A DNA stretch of 64,000 nucleotides from assembly GCA_028095005.1 (NCBI GenBank), contig CM051463.1:6432295-6496294 (forward strand). The letters are read 5' to 3'. Below are positions 11,363-21,779 of the stretch, in pieces. The translations under genes were made by a program, and so were the position numbers. This DNA comes from Rhynchospora pubera. Its lineage: Eukaryota; Streptophyta; Magnoliopsida; Poales; Cyperaceae. The notes below the pieces were generated by a model that was not told where the DNA came from, did not search any database, and saw nothing but the letters and a program-made list of their open reading frames with translations. Position 1 is the first letter of the stretch; every line of letters begins with the position of its first letter.

Positions 11363-14300
11363 TTACAATCTAAGTTTAGAACCATGTTTGATGCTGTAAG
11401 ATAAGGAACCTCCATACAGAAAACCAAATACACCTAGGTAGAAAATAGCGTTTAAGATCATAAACCAACTCGATATCCTCATGTAAGTGGTCAACGTTGG
11501 AAATTGAATATCGATTTGGCGTTTTGTTTGCTTATCCCCAGTCTTAGATGAAAGAACTTTGTGCATAGTCCAAAGTGACGTAGGGAGGCATAAAACATTA
11601 ACAATAATTGCTGTAAACATGAAGAAAAATGCTGGTAAAATATAAAGTAAGGACTTGGTTGCCATTTTACCATTGCCCAATGCTACTGATATGCCCAAGA
11701 CGAAGGCGAATTCTATTGCGAATAAGGATATCCACAAGAGGATCAGGGAAAAACCGAAGCAAATCCTAGAGCCCTTCTCAGTAACGGCCTTTGCAACCAC
11801 AAGCAACATTACTGCAGTCACAGATGCTGACATGGAAAGAGTATCGAAAACAAGGAACAGACTGTACGTCTTTCTCTGACGGAGGTTTGCTAACCCATCA
11901 CCATTGTATGAACCTGGCACATTAAAAGCAGCGGATAATGCAATTGTAGCAATCAAAATACAAACGACTATCAGATTCTTAGAAGTTCTTTCAATTATTT
12001 CATGATCTTTCCAGTTCTTCAGTTTGTCTTGCCGCGGAGGACCAAATGTGGCTCCATGAACAAATAGGATTATTGTAGAACGTGCCTGTTTGAAACAAAA
12101 ATGTTTAGACCAGATCATTATGACATTTATGATATGTGATACAACTTATATCTATATTTACAAAATTACATGAATCTTTCATAATATAAAAACGCTTGTT
12201 TTATTGTTTTATAAACTGACTCTTGTGTTAATAATTTGGCTGCTCCAGCTTGTTAATCATTATATTAAACTATAAGCTAAAGAAATGTAATGGAACGGGA
12301 AAAAAAATAACAATACATATTCAGTGATGAGAATATTAGTTGGTCATGTGCAAGGATCACGTATAAGAGCCTAACAATATTTCATTAAAAAATAAACTAA
12401 AGTTAAACCTATATGGTGTCAGTATTGATTATTAATACGTTGGTTACTGGTAAAATAGTACAAAATATTGGAGATTACCATGAGGAAGACGCTGTCTTGT
12501 GAAATTGAATGGTCCAGCGCTGTCTTGCCTTCATTGTTTATTACTGTTGTGTCTGCTTTTTCTCGAATTAGCTCCGAAATCATGCGTACAGAGCCAATCA
12601 TAGAGGCACAATGCAAGGGTGTGTTCCCTTCATTGTCCCTCTCATTAACTAAAATTTTCAAACCATGACCTTCAAGATTAAGTTTTTCGACAAACGTGGC
12701 GGTTTTTTTTAAGCCATAAATTATAGCTATTTTTTGAAAGAAGCTATAATGAGGAGGTTTAATTCGTCCATGTTGAGCCACAATATGCCCATGTTGAGCC
12801 ACAATATGTATGAAGTTCCGGCCCTGGTTGTCACGAAGCTTAGATGAGTCAGGGCACCAATTGATTATTAAATCAATAGTGGAATAATGGCACATTCGAG
12901 CAGCAACATGCAGTGGTGACGATCCCTCTTCATCCTGAATATAAACAGCTAAAGGTGCTATGTCCAAAATTTTTTGCACTACATCGACATCACCATCAGA
13001 TGCTGCGTAGTGCAGAGGAGTGCTTCCTGAGGAATCCCTTTCGTATGCCAATTGCGGTCTCCAATTAAGAAGCATAGTAGTTATTTCTGATAGTACAACA
13101 AAAAGTCCAAGTTAATTCCATTTCTCAAAAGTTCTATCGACAATCAGACAGATCAAATAGTAGGCATTAGATATATTATTATAACCTGAACTTCTAAGCA
13201 CAGCAGCATGCAATGCGTTTTGTTTCTTTGGCCCAGAAGCAGATGCCTGTTTGTTCTCTAGTAATGCTTCTACAACACCAACAGAGTTTCTTGCCACAGC
13301 AAGATACAAGGGAGATATCGAGGCAGTATCCCCTTTAGCAGACAGTGCAGGGGCAATTGTCATGAGTACTTGCACAGTGGCTTCATGACCATTCCGAGCT
13401 GCCTCATGTAAAACTGTATCCCCATCTGTGTTCCTCCTCCTGAGGACTTCAAATGCACCACGAGTAAGGGACTGTTGAGCTTGTAACACAATAAGGGAGA
13501 TGATATTGTGTTTTCCTGCTCTTGCAGCCAAATGCAGTGGAGTTTCATGCCTAGAGTTCTCAAATGTCAAAAGAGAATCGTCCGTAATGATGAGTTGCTT
13601 TGCCAGTTCGTAATGGCCTTGTTCCGCAGCTATGTGGAGGATGGTGTTCTTTCCAGCAGCGACCTCTCGAAGCGTGCATAAACCATCTCCATGAAACTTG
13701 GATCGCAACTGCTTTTCAGGACTGTCTTCCAACACCACTGTCACATCTGTATGTCAGAACAGTAATGAGGAATATAAGATTGATGCAAAATTAGTCTCAT
13801 AAACTATGGGTGTGTTTGGATGAGCCGGGAATAGGGAATAGGAATAAGAAATTTCGGTTTGCGTGCTTATCCAAATTCCTTATTCTTATATCATGATTTT
13901 ATTAGTATAGGAATAAGGGCCCTTATACCTAATTCTTGTGTTGTTTGGGTTGCACAAGAATAAGAATAAACACGCAAATCGAAAATCCTTATTCCTATAC
14001 CCTATTCCTTAGTCATCCAAACACACCCTATATATATAAATGAATAATGAATGAATTAATGAATGAAATGAAAATGGATTTATACATATATATACCATGA
14101 GTAGTACCATCTGTGAGCCCTAGCAGTTCATTAACACGATTTATTGATCCGGACAGTGCGGCCTGATACATATGAGGGCACATAACCTGTGTGTCGTCAA
14201 ACAGCTGAACATCGATCCCGGATCTAGCAGGATCAAGCGGTGGACAGAGGTCACAGAGCAAGGCTTTCCACCGTTCATCTCCCTCTGCTAGCCGCAAGAA

Positions 14301-14369
14301 AGAACAAAGGTCCTCGTCTTCCAAGTTACTTGCTTTCCTCAATGCATTGGCCAAGAAATCAACAGACAT
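11363..14369 (-). CDS. ankyrin-repeat PGG-domain membrane protein (ACD6-like)
   Basis: Four exons can be read: 14369-14096, 13746-13186, 13086-12479 and 12085-11363. Each junction has GT and AG and keeps frame. The joined length is 2166 bases, giving 721 residues. The start is the first in-frame ATG; the frame is open further upstream but only from non-ATG codons. Exon 1 is a short N-terminal region. Exons 2-3 carry about eight ankyrin repeats (for example NTILHIAAEQGH, ETPLHLAARAGK, STPLHYAASDGD, NTPLHCASMIGS). Exon 4 is a PGG domain starting near HEIIERTSKNLIVV, with about four or five hydrophobic segments. Plant ACD6-type proteins with this order sit in membranes and influence salicylic-acid-dependent defence and cell death. 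This function is inferred from the family. No disabling lesion was seen. A MITE lies in intron 1 and a 21-base duplication in exon 3. Confidence 0.85.
12769..12810 (-). repeat. 21 bp in-frame tandem duplication in ankyrin exon 3
   Basis: The plus strand has CATGTTGAGCCACAATATG at 12769 and again at 12790, a 21-base period. On the coding strand it gives IHIVAQHGHIVAQHGR, a seven-residue repeat inside an ankyrin unit. Length 21 keeps frame but inserts seven residues into the helix-turn-helix spacing. Confidence 0.9.
13808..14028. mobile_element. MITE inside intron 1 of the ACD6-like gene
   Basis: Ends GGGTGTGTTTGGATGA and TCATCCAAACACACCC are exact inverted repeats; the arms continue as AATAGGGAATAGGAATAAG pairing with TTATTCCTATACCCTATTCC. 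The flanking TAT on both sides may be a 3 bp duplication. It lies wholly within the intron 13747-14095, so it should be removed by splicing. No coding capacity. PIF/Harbinger (Tourist-like) is the likeliest class but is unproven. Confidence 0.75.
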
Positions 14370-14970
14370 TGTGTTAGCTAGTATTTGTTGGGACTTGGGA
14401 GGACGAGAGTGTAAATTGGCCAAATTTTTGTTAGCACAAAAGAAGATGAATTATAATAACCAAGCAGCTAGACTTGTATATATATTCTTCATGATGGATC
14501 ATATTTTATATTTTAACAATTTGCAATTTTTTATTTCGTCTTCACATGTTTGCCAGCCCATAAACAAGACTTTCGAACAAAAAGAATTGAAGACACCAAA
14601 TTGATTTGCGAACAGTCTGAACAGCAGCACGTTCGTAGTCTTTTTTTTTTTTTAACATCACGTTCGTTGTAGGGCAGGGGCGCGTGAAACAAGGAAATTT
14701 AATTTTAAAAAAAGGTTCTCGTCGTTGAAAGTGAGTTTGCTTTCGTCCATGCATTGACAAAGGGTGCCAGCTGGAATCGCATCCTCATGTTTAATGAAAA
14801 TAATAAAGAACGTGACCTATCCGCGATCAAACGTGGTCAAAGTAGTTTGCGAGTTTATTAAACACACCAACACAAACTACAGACCTTTAATCCCAGGCTG
14901 AACGGTAATCATTGCCTTAGTAATTTAAACCAATAATTAATGGCATGTACGTTCGCCAGATAACTATCTA
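14370..14970. other. upstream region of the ACD6-like gene
   Basis: This holds the presumed promoter and 5' leader. A homopolymer of T (about 14640-14653) lies between two copies of CACGTTCGT at 14628-14636 and 14659-14667, which looks like a tiny poly(A)-type insertion with a 9 bp duplication. I cannot single out a TATA box. Confidence 0.4.
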
Positions 14971-15131
14971 GGGCTCTGTTTGGATAGGTGTGGGAAGAAG
15001 GGAAGAAGGGAAGAAGTGGGAAGAAGTATTGAGAAGTGTGTAACTTTATGAAGAGTTTATATTGTTTATAATTTTTTTTTCTTTTCTTCTTCCTTCTTCC
15101 TCCTTCTTCTTCTTACATCCAAACGGAGCTT
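14971..15131. mobile_element. MITE, family 1 copy 2
   Basis: The ends GGGCTCTGTTTGGAT and ATCCAAACGGAGCTTA pair with few mismatches. The centre AAGTGTGTAACTTTATGAAG and the following AGAGTTTATATTGTTTATA match the element at 4043-4201. The arms have drifted into GGAAGAAGG and CTTCTTCC repeats. A non-coding element of about 160 bp. Confidence 0.7.
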
Positions 15132-16398
15132 AGAATACAAATCTTATATAACTAGTAATATCCATTCATAAACGGAGATGCCTGATTTACCAAAATTTTC
15201 CCCCTCAGTTTGGTTCCGTGGTAGAGGATGACCGGAAAGTAAAAATATAAAGAGGGAAGGAATGAGAGGGAATGGAAAGTAAATTAAGTTTATCTTTTTT
15301 TGTTTGGATGAATGATAAAGGGACGGAAAATTATTTTTTTTTATTTTCCCTCTTATGTCTATGAATTAGTGAAAAATATAAAATTGACAAAATTACCTCG
15401 AACCCTTCACCTCAATCAGTTCATAATTGCTTTACTGTTCATCTACATGCTACCGAACGATTCATACAATAAATAAAAATTAAATCCTACAGGAACCAAG
15501 CAGAAAAATATGTTCTTACGGGGCGACACCAAACATGTTTTAATGGAAAGGACAAAAAAAATAAAATAAAATAAAAGAATATACAAGCAAATAAAAATCT
15601 TTAAAGCAACCCCAAGTACAACCGAGCTTCAAACCCCATTTAGTTTTGAGTTTTCTGGTGCATAACAATTTGGTTTAGTATCATCAAGTAGCCTTGTTGA
15701 TATGTTTACACAAGTAGAATCCAGTCTCAAATTCGCAGTTTTTGTGTAAAGCTCATATCATGGTCACTCATGTATCATACACGCACATATACATTTTATG
15801 AAAGAACACAAATAATACAAATTAAATAAACATCAATACGTTCTATAGAAATCTTGCAGCTTTCATATTTGACTATACTTCCCCAATAACCAATGCAATT
15901 AGTTACATTTCTGCACTCATGCTTGCAACACTAATAATGTGTGTTTGCGCAAAATTACTAGCTGCTAGTTATAACCTACCCCCAAAAGATGAATGCTGCA
16001 AGATTAGCTGAGTATCTGGTACACAAGCTCGTACCAGTAAGTATATGTTATTAATTACTGTGTCTCACGGATTATAACCAAATGTATTATAAAATTAAAA
16101 TTAACTAGTTATCTAGTGCATGGTGATAAGCTATAAACTTTATAATTTAGTTTATGATATGATTTAGACTAATTTATGCATACAATAAAACATAAGCTAT
16201 ATCAGAAAAAGTCAGTAAACTTGACAAACAGATAGATATTTGTTTTTTGCCACTTATTACAGTATATATTACCACTCTGAATAAGTACTTATATGCATGA
16301 AGTAGTTTAAATATGAACTAGATTTGTGCTCAAAATGTTATGCAAAATCAAACCAATTAGAAATAGTGCATGTACAAAATTAGTCAGAGTACGCTTAC
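15132..16398. other. intergenic, nothing recognised
   Basis: AT-rich sequence with no long open frame and no clear repeat pair. Confidence 0.5.
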
Positions 16399-17216
16399 CT
16401 TTGCAGATGGGTAGAATGTGAGCTGTTGCAGAAGAAACCACGATGAAGTTTGTCGAGGCTTGGCTGGTCCTAATAAAAGAAATCAAGATAGTGAGAGAAC
16501 AGACATAAATTTGAGAAATTTAGAAACCTAAAATGTGAGAAATTGTAGACCTAAATCTGACAAAATAGAGCAAAGTAAAACAAAGAAAATGGATCAATTA
16601 GTCAGAATATTATAGACCTAAATCTAAGAAATCAGAAGTGAACAATTGCCCTGGTGTTTTTAACACAGATTACTACAAAACTATTACAACCATATCATAA
16701 TAATATACATGCAAGGGAAGTACAAGTACAGAACAAGGATCACATCAGTTATGTGCCCATACACAACTTATTGTGCTGGTCAAATCTGATAACAGCCACA
16801 GGTTTCACCAGTGGAAAAGTACCTAACCCCAAACAGGTTGTGCTAAGTACCAACCAAACCCCAAACCTCAGATGAATGTGTAATGCAAGTATTCTAGAAC
16901 CCAACATAAACTTAAAATACATTGCTTATTTCACAACACAATTTAAAAAATTACTATTCCTTGCTGCATGCCTTCATTTCACCTTCATACAAGCCTAAGA
17001 TAGATAATAGACGAAATGGTTTAGCTGTGCGTTAAAAAGTTTAACAGGAGATCTGAGAAAACAAGAATTTGTGCTCTAAATCGAGATTAACAATATTGGA
17101 CACAATTTTTCACCAACCAAGATTTGTACAGTAAGATGAAACCGTTCTTACCTGATAGCCAGGAAGTGGGCTGTTGGAGAAGGAAGCACATGCAGTTCTA
17201 TCAAGGTTTGCGTGTC
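16399..17216 (-). other. pair of duplicated exon-like blocks
   Basis: Two minus-strand blocks are similar to each other. Block a (17216-17152) and block b (16469-16399) both begin GAC after an AG acceptor and end at AG|GTAAG. Matching phrases are CCAACAGCCCAC and GCAACAGCTCAC, and the bases after each are also alike (CAATCAAG-type). Translations share SPTAHFLAI versus SATAHILPI. They may be alternative or duplicated downstream exons of the F-box-like locus just upstream on the same strand. No product can be named. Confidence 0.3.
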
Positions 17217-17477
17217 CTCAATCCAACAAATCAAGAGAAAGGGTAAACAGCAATGAACAAAGAGAGAAATAGAAAGAGAATAATAGCAAAAATTATAGAC
17301 ATCGTGCTCAAATATTACCTCAAGAAAGAGATCGTACTTGAGAGATGGATATGATGAGATCGGGTAGCAATAGAGGGGGTTAAATAGCGAACTTGAGAGT
17401 GTGTAGCAAGAAAGAAACGCAGATCTGCATTATATCGGAAGGGATCACGCGCCAAGGAAGGGCATTGCTGTCAACAG

Positions 17478-18140
17478 CTATCTCTGCGATTTTCTTTCCC
17501 TTTGTTCTCCTCCAAATTTGAGGAGATTTTTTTTTGTGCGCAAGGGAAATTGTGGAAGGAGATTTGGTTCCCCCACTAGATTTTCCACTTTCTGATTCCC
17601 TTTCATCCAAACTACATAAATTTCTGATGGCCAATCATGCACTGCAGTCTCAAATTTTACCAAGGCAGTTGGTGAGTACAGGTCAAATTTTGTTTCTGAT
17701 GAAAAAAGAACCACCTTGTTCGAAAACAAAATCATATCATCTGCCTGTATGAACTCCCTCACCAGCCACCCTTCACTATTCAAGAATCCAAATTTTTTCC
17801 AGCAGTAGCATCAGCATATGCCGGTGGATCCTTGGAGTAGCATGTTTATATAGAAGGACGAACTTCTCCACAAAATGCCCCTCAATTGGATTCATAAAAG
17901 ATGCAAATTTCATATTGCCAAGTGCCAACAACTGCAATTGAGGAAAACTGGATTTCAGACCACATCAATATTGCCAAAAATTGCGTCCTTTATCAGGAAT
18001 TCCATTTTTCGGACAACAGCATCCTCTTTACCACCAACAACCTAGGGGCTTTACCGAATCATAAGGGTAACTTAGCCAGTGAAACTCTGAGATTTCTCAA
18101 GCTGTTTATTTTTGCATCTAAAATGCATTTGGTCAAAATG
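17478..18140 (-). pseudogene. F-box-associated-domain-like fragment, copy 1
   Basis: On the minus strand, pieces in shifting frames read MKFASFMNPIEGHFVEKFVL, then after a break EGWLVREFIQADDMILFSNK and KFETAVHDWPSEIYV. The style (a DD..LFS...LVFFSS.TK strand followed by KFE.AVHDW) recalls the C-terminal associated domain of plant F-box proteins, but I am not certain. Frames are broken and no F-box motif is seen. A homologous fragment lies just upstream on the same strand (copy 2, 18400-21600), so the locus was duplicated in tandem before decay. Other possibilities include an unknown plant-specific gene. Confidence 0.35.
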
Positions 18141-18467
18141 TTTAAAATAAGTAAAACTTGCCTGATGAATGCACACAGCACACTGCCCAATTCCTCAGTC
18201 CTCTCAACTTTCATCTTAAGAACTGCTCCAACGAACAGACTGCCTCGTCTAGAGCATACAAACGATACCACCCTCAGTCACACCCTATACCCACGGTACT
18301 ATATCTATCAGTTTGGGCAGAGAGGACCAAGAGGGGGACTAATCATTACCGACCTAATCGGTAATATCTAATGCGGGACCTCAATCTGCAAGGATCTATC
18401 AAACCATTTTATTTCCCACAGGTGACAGTGATACCAGCACAAGCATCTACATATGCTCAGTCAAGTC

Positions 18468-21448
18468 GCATCCGCATCCTCGACAGTCGTTTAAAAGGAC
18501 TGCGCCGAGCAGTTCTTTTACGTTGTCCGTCCGATCTTGATCGGATGCCGCGCGAGAGACAGAGGGATTTTAAGCTCTCTTCAGCCCTACCCTTCCTGCC
18601 CGTGTCCTCGACAGCTTATTAAAAACAAAAGTTGCTCTCTTCGCTCTCTACTCCAACAGAGAGAAATACCTAACGCAAGCCCTCTCTCTTCCACCGCCTG
18701 AGCACCTCTCTCTCTCCGCCTCCCCTGCTCGCAGCTATCTCTCCCTCCTATTCATGTATTAGCAGAATCCAGACGCTTTCTCGACTTAATCTCTCGATAG
18801 GTGGAAGTTCGCTCGCCTCCCCAGCTTGTCCAGTCTTTTTGTTGCTAATTCTAAAAGTAAAGTACATCTACCTTTAAATTGTCAAATCTGACAGGTATTT
18901 TTGTTGCTAATTAAAAAATTAATAGATTTCGCACTGCCAATTTTGGATTTTATGATTTTTGTGGGCCTATGCTTTATTTGATTTGGTGCAGAGGGGTTTT
19001 GATCTGGCGCAATATGGTGAATCCTTGTACTGATGAACTAGCATCTTGAATTAACCGATCTGTTGTCATCAAGGTGAGGATATATCGCAAAAATGTGATA
19101 ACCAATGTGTTAACTTAGTTGGAGGGCGTGATGAGATCTACTTGTCTTATGGACCTTAAATGACAATTGAAAGCAATGAAGAAGGATTTGGGATAAGATA
19201 AATAGCAATTGGATGATCAATTGAAGAAATTGAATAAGTTCCTTGGATTTTATTATAGTACTTTTGATTTTTTTTTCAAATTGAAATTAAGAAGATGTGG
19301 TTATGTTTACAATTTAATGATACTTGTACTAAATGCTTGTATTATGTACTGGACCATGATTTTCATTTGGTAATCTTGTTTACAATTTGGATTGAAAGTG
19401 TACTTGTTAATTAGATGTGCTATGTATGAAGAAAAACTTTATTATTCTCTAATTGATAGTGATTCTATATGCTAAATAATTCAGGTCTCATATTCTATAA
19501 TTGAAATATAAGTTTGTAAAGAGGTTACCGGTACAGTTCTTGACTAATGCCAGTAAAGAGATCAAAGAGGAGATGAAGTAGTAAATTATGTAACTGTTGC
19601 CAGTAAAGAGATCAGAGAGGAGATGTAGTAAATGGTTAATGTAAAGTGTATTATGATGTGTTGTGTTTACAAAAAGAGAAAGGTGCTGTTTATATAGTAC
19701 TGTTATCTTAGTTGAAGCAAGAAACTCTGGAGATGGTTGATTTGCAACAAACCAATAATTGGACATATTATTTCCACTGATTAGCTATTTGAGTTTCTAT
19801 ACACTGATTTTGTTTGCACAATAGATTTTCAAAAATTGCTTGGTTGATTAATTGGTACTGTCATGCATACTTCCCAGTTAGTATCTTTCTTTATAGTTAT
19901 TTTCTATGCACTGTTACATATATGAGAACTCAAATGAGGACAAGAAGTTCTCTAAGGACAATTCAAATACAAAAAGTTTGATAATCATTTGGTAATCATT
20001 CCTTTACAAAAAGTCGTACCACCAATCAGTAACAGCTATTGAAAGTTTGATAATCATCATGTTTACAAAAAAAGTTAACCACTCTCTTTACAAAATCATT
20101 CTACCTACCTGTTACAGATTCTTACATCATCTTTCTTACAAAATAAGGCATAACCGTTTACATACCCAAAATACACAGATTAACCAGAGGCTCTCGTTCG
20201 TCCTCTTCTTCGACATCCTCTTTTCAATCAACCTTACTGTCTTCTTCTATCTTTTCATTTTGCACATGGTACAATCATTGCTGTCTATATTAAAAATACT
20301 CAAGTCTATGACATGTTCATTTTCATTCATTTCTAACTAGTGCTGCAAATTTGGATAAAAATTACTCAATTAGTCAAACAAATATATATCGACAGAATAA
20401 AAAGTAGTTTTTGCACGTAACTAAATGCAAATTTGTTCATCAATTGGTTATTTTTTATTGCACTAAGAATATAATATATTGAATTTCAAAAGTCAACAAA
20501 TAAAAATAATCAATCTTTCATGAAAAAAAAGAATAAAGACCTAGATTTTTTTTTTGTTGGATGATTTATCTATATGTTATGGTAGGATAGACGGAGTTCC
20601 AAAATGTAGGGAGATAAAAGGTGAAACAAAAGATTGAACATATATTGGTGAACTTCTTTTGTATACAACAAGCTACCATCAGAGATGATAGTTTCAAGAC
20701 CAGGTTGTTCAGAACAATTGGTCCTAGGTTTAGCAAAATACAGAAATAAAGGTGAAATATTAAGGGTTCATAAGGGCCTTGCCAGTATTTCAGATAAAGC
20801 AGCTGCGAAGAAAGGACCGTGCACTTTGCTACAAGTTAGAGAACAAAATAAAAATAAAACAAACTTGAATAGAATAGAGTACAACAAGATCAAATTAGCA
20901 AAAAGGGAGAATTAAGTACAGAAAATTGAAGAAACACCAAAATCCAATCGATCCAAATCACGCATGTAACCCTCCTTGCTTCAGATCCTTTAATTTCATT
21001 GTGTAAACATAATTTCTACCATACAAATTAATTAAGAGAGAGAGAAACCAGGGTCGGGTGTCTGCTGGTTCACCGAGACGTCACATTTTCGGTGACTTGA
21101 GGAGGCTGTCGTCAGAAACTGCATCTCTGGAATCATCTTCCATCGCGTCGCTTCCTTTCCTTGACGAGACTTGTGGATCTGAGGGTTGGGTGCGGTGGTG
21201 TGTTGTTTCAGAATGGGAGCAGCCATCATGCGTGGCCGCGTGGGATAGGGATTGGGAAAGGACTCATAGATGGGTCGAATGGAATGGGTCTTTTTAATAA
21301 GCTGTCGGGGACTCGGGCAGGGAGGGTAAGGCTGAAGGGAGCTTAAAATCTCTTTGTCTCTCGCGCGGCATCCGATCAAGATCGAACGGACAGCGTAAAA
21401 GGACTGCGCAGCGCAGTCCTTTTAAACGACTGTCGAGGATGCGGATGC
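18468..21448. mobile_element. non-autonomous Mutator-like element with long TIRs
   Basis: Terminal inverted repeats of about 157 bp lie at 18468-18624 and 21292-21448, roughly 90% alike, beginning GCATCCGCATCCTCGACAG. A perfect 10 bp duplication CAGTCAAGTC flanks the element (18458-18467 and 21449-21458). The flanks rejoin into a continuous copy of a neighbouring fragment, which supports the boundaries. Each TIR holds a short palindrome (AAAAGGACTGCGC..GCGCAGTCCTTTT). The 2.7 kb interior has no transposase-sized frame; it begins with a CT-rich, leader-like stretch (18640-18770) and is then AT-rich. Long TIRs with a duplication of about 9-10 bp are typical of Mutator-like elements. Length 2981 bp. 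Confidence 0.85.
19549..19640. repeat. 50 bp tandem duplication inside the Mutator-like element
   Basis: GCCAGTAAAGAGATCA followed by AGAGGAGATG..AGTA occurs at 19549 and again at 19599, a 50-base period with small differences. Non-coding. Confidence 0.7.
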
Positions 21449-21779
21449 CAGTCAAGTCCGGGAATAGCATGCTCATATGGCAGAACAAAATTCTCCAGAA
21501 ACAACTTCTCGTTCGGCCTCAAATAAGATACAAATTTTACATGTGCTTCTGGTAGCCCATTCAATAATTGAATTAACCGAAGAATTAACCGCATCTCTAA
21601 GCTGAATTAACAGCAGCAGCATCGCATTCTCTCAGGTTTTGGGTTTGGGCTTTTGGGAGGGTTTTAGGCCGTAGGCATAAGGAATTGGTAGTGGAGACTA
21701 GTGGTAGTTGGGCCACGCTTTTGTGGCTTTGTCCAGTGTAAAGTTGGGATTTTGGTTCTCTCTCTCTCTCTCTCATACG

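Larger units (their letters stand above)
18400..21600 (-). pseudogene. F-box-like fragment copy 2, split by a Mutator-like element
   Basis: Minus-strand sequence from 21600 reads EAHVKFVSYLRPNEKLFLEN then FVLPYEHAIPGLD and stops at the element edge (21458). The homology to copy 1 resumes on the other side at 18457 (AGCATATGTAGATGCTTGTG versus GGCATATGCTGATGCTACTG in copy 1, near 17820). The joined flanks are therefore a continuous paralog of copy 1. The host fragment was probably already decayed. Confidence 0.4.

Noticed and set aside
20047..20340. 97-codon frame inside the Mutator-like element
   Set aside because: AT-rich, Phe/Leu/Ile-rich translation with no transposase motif.
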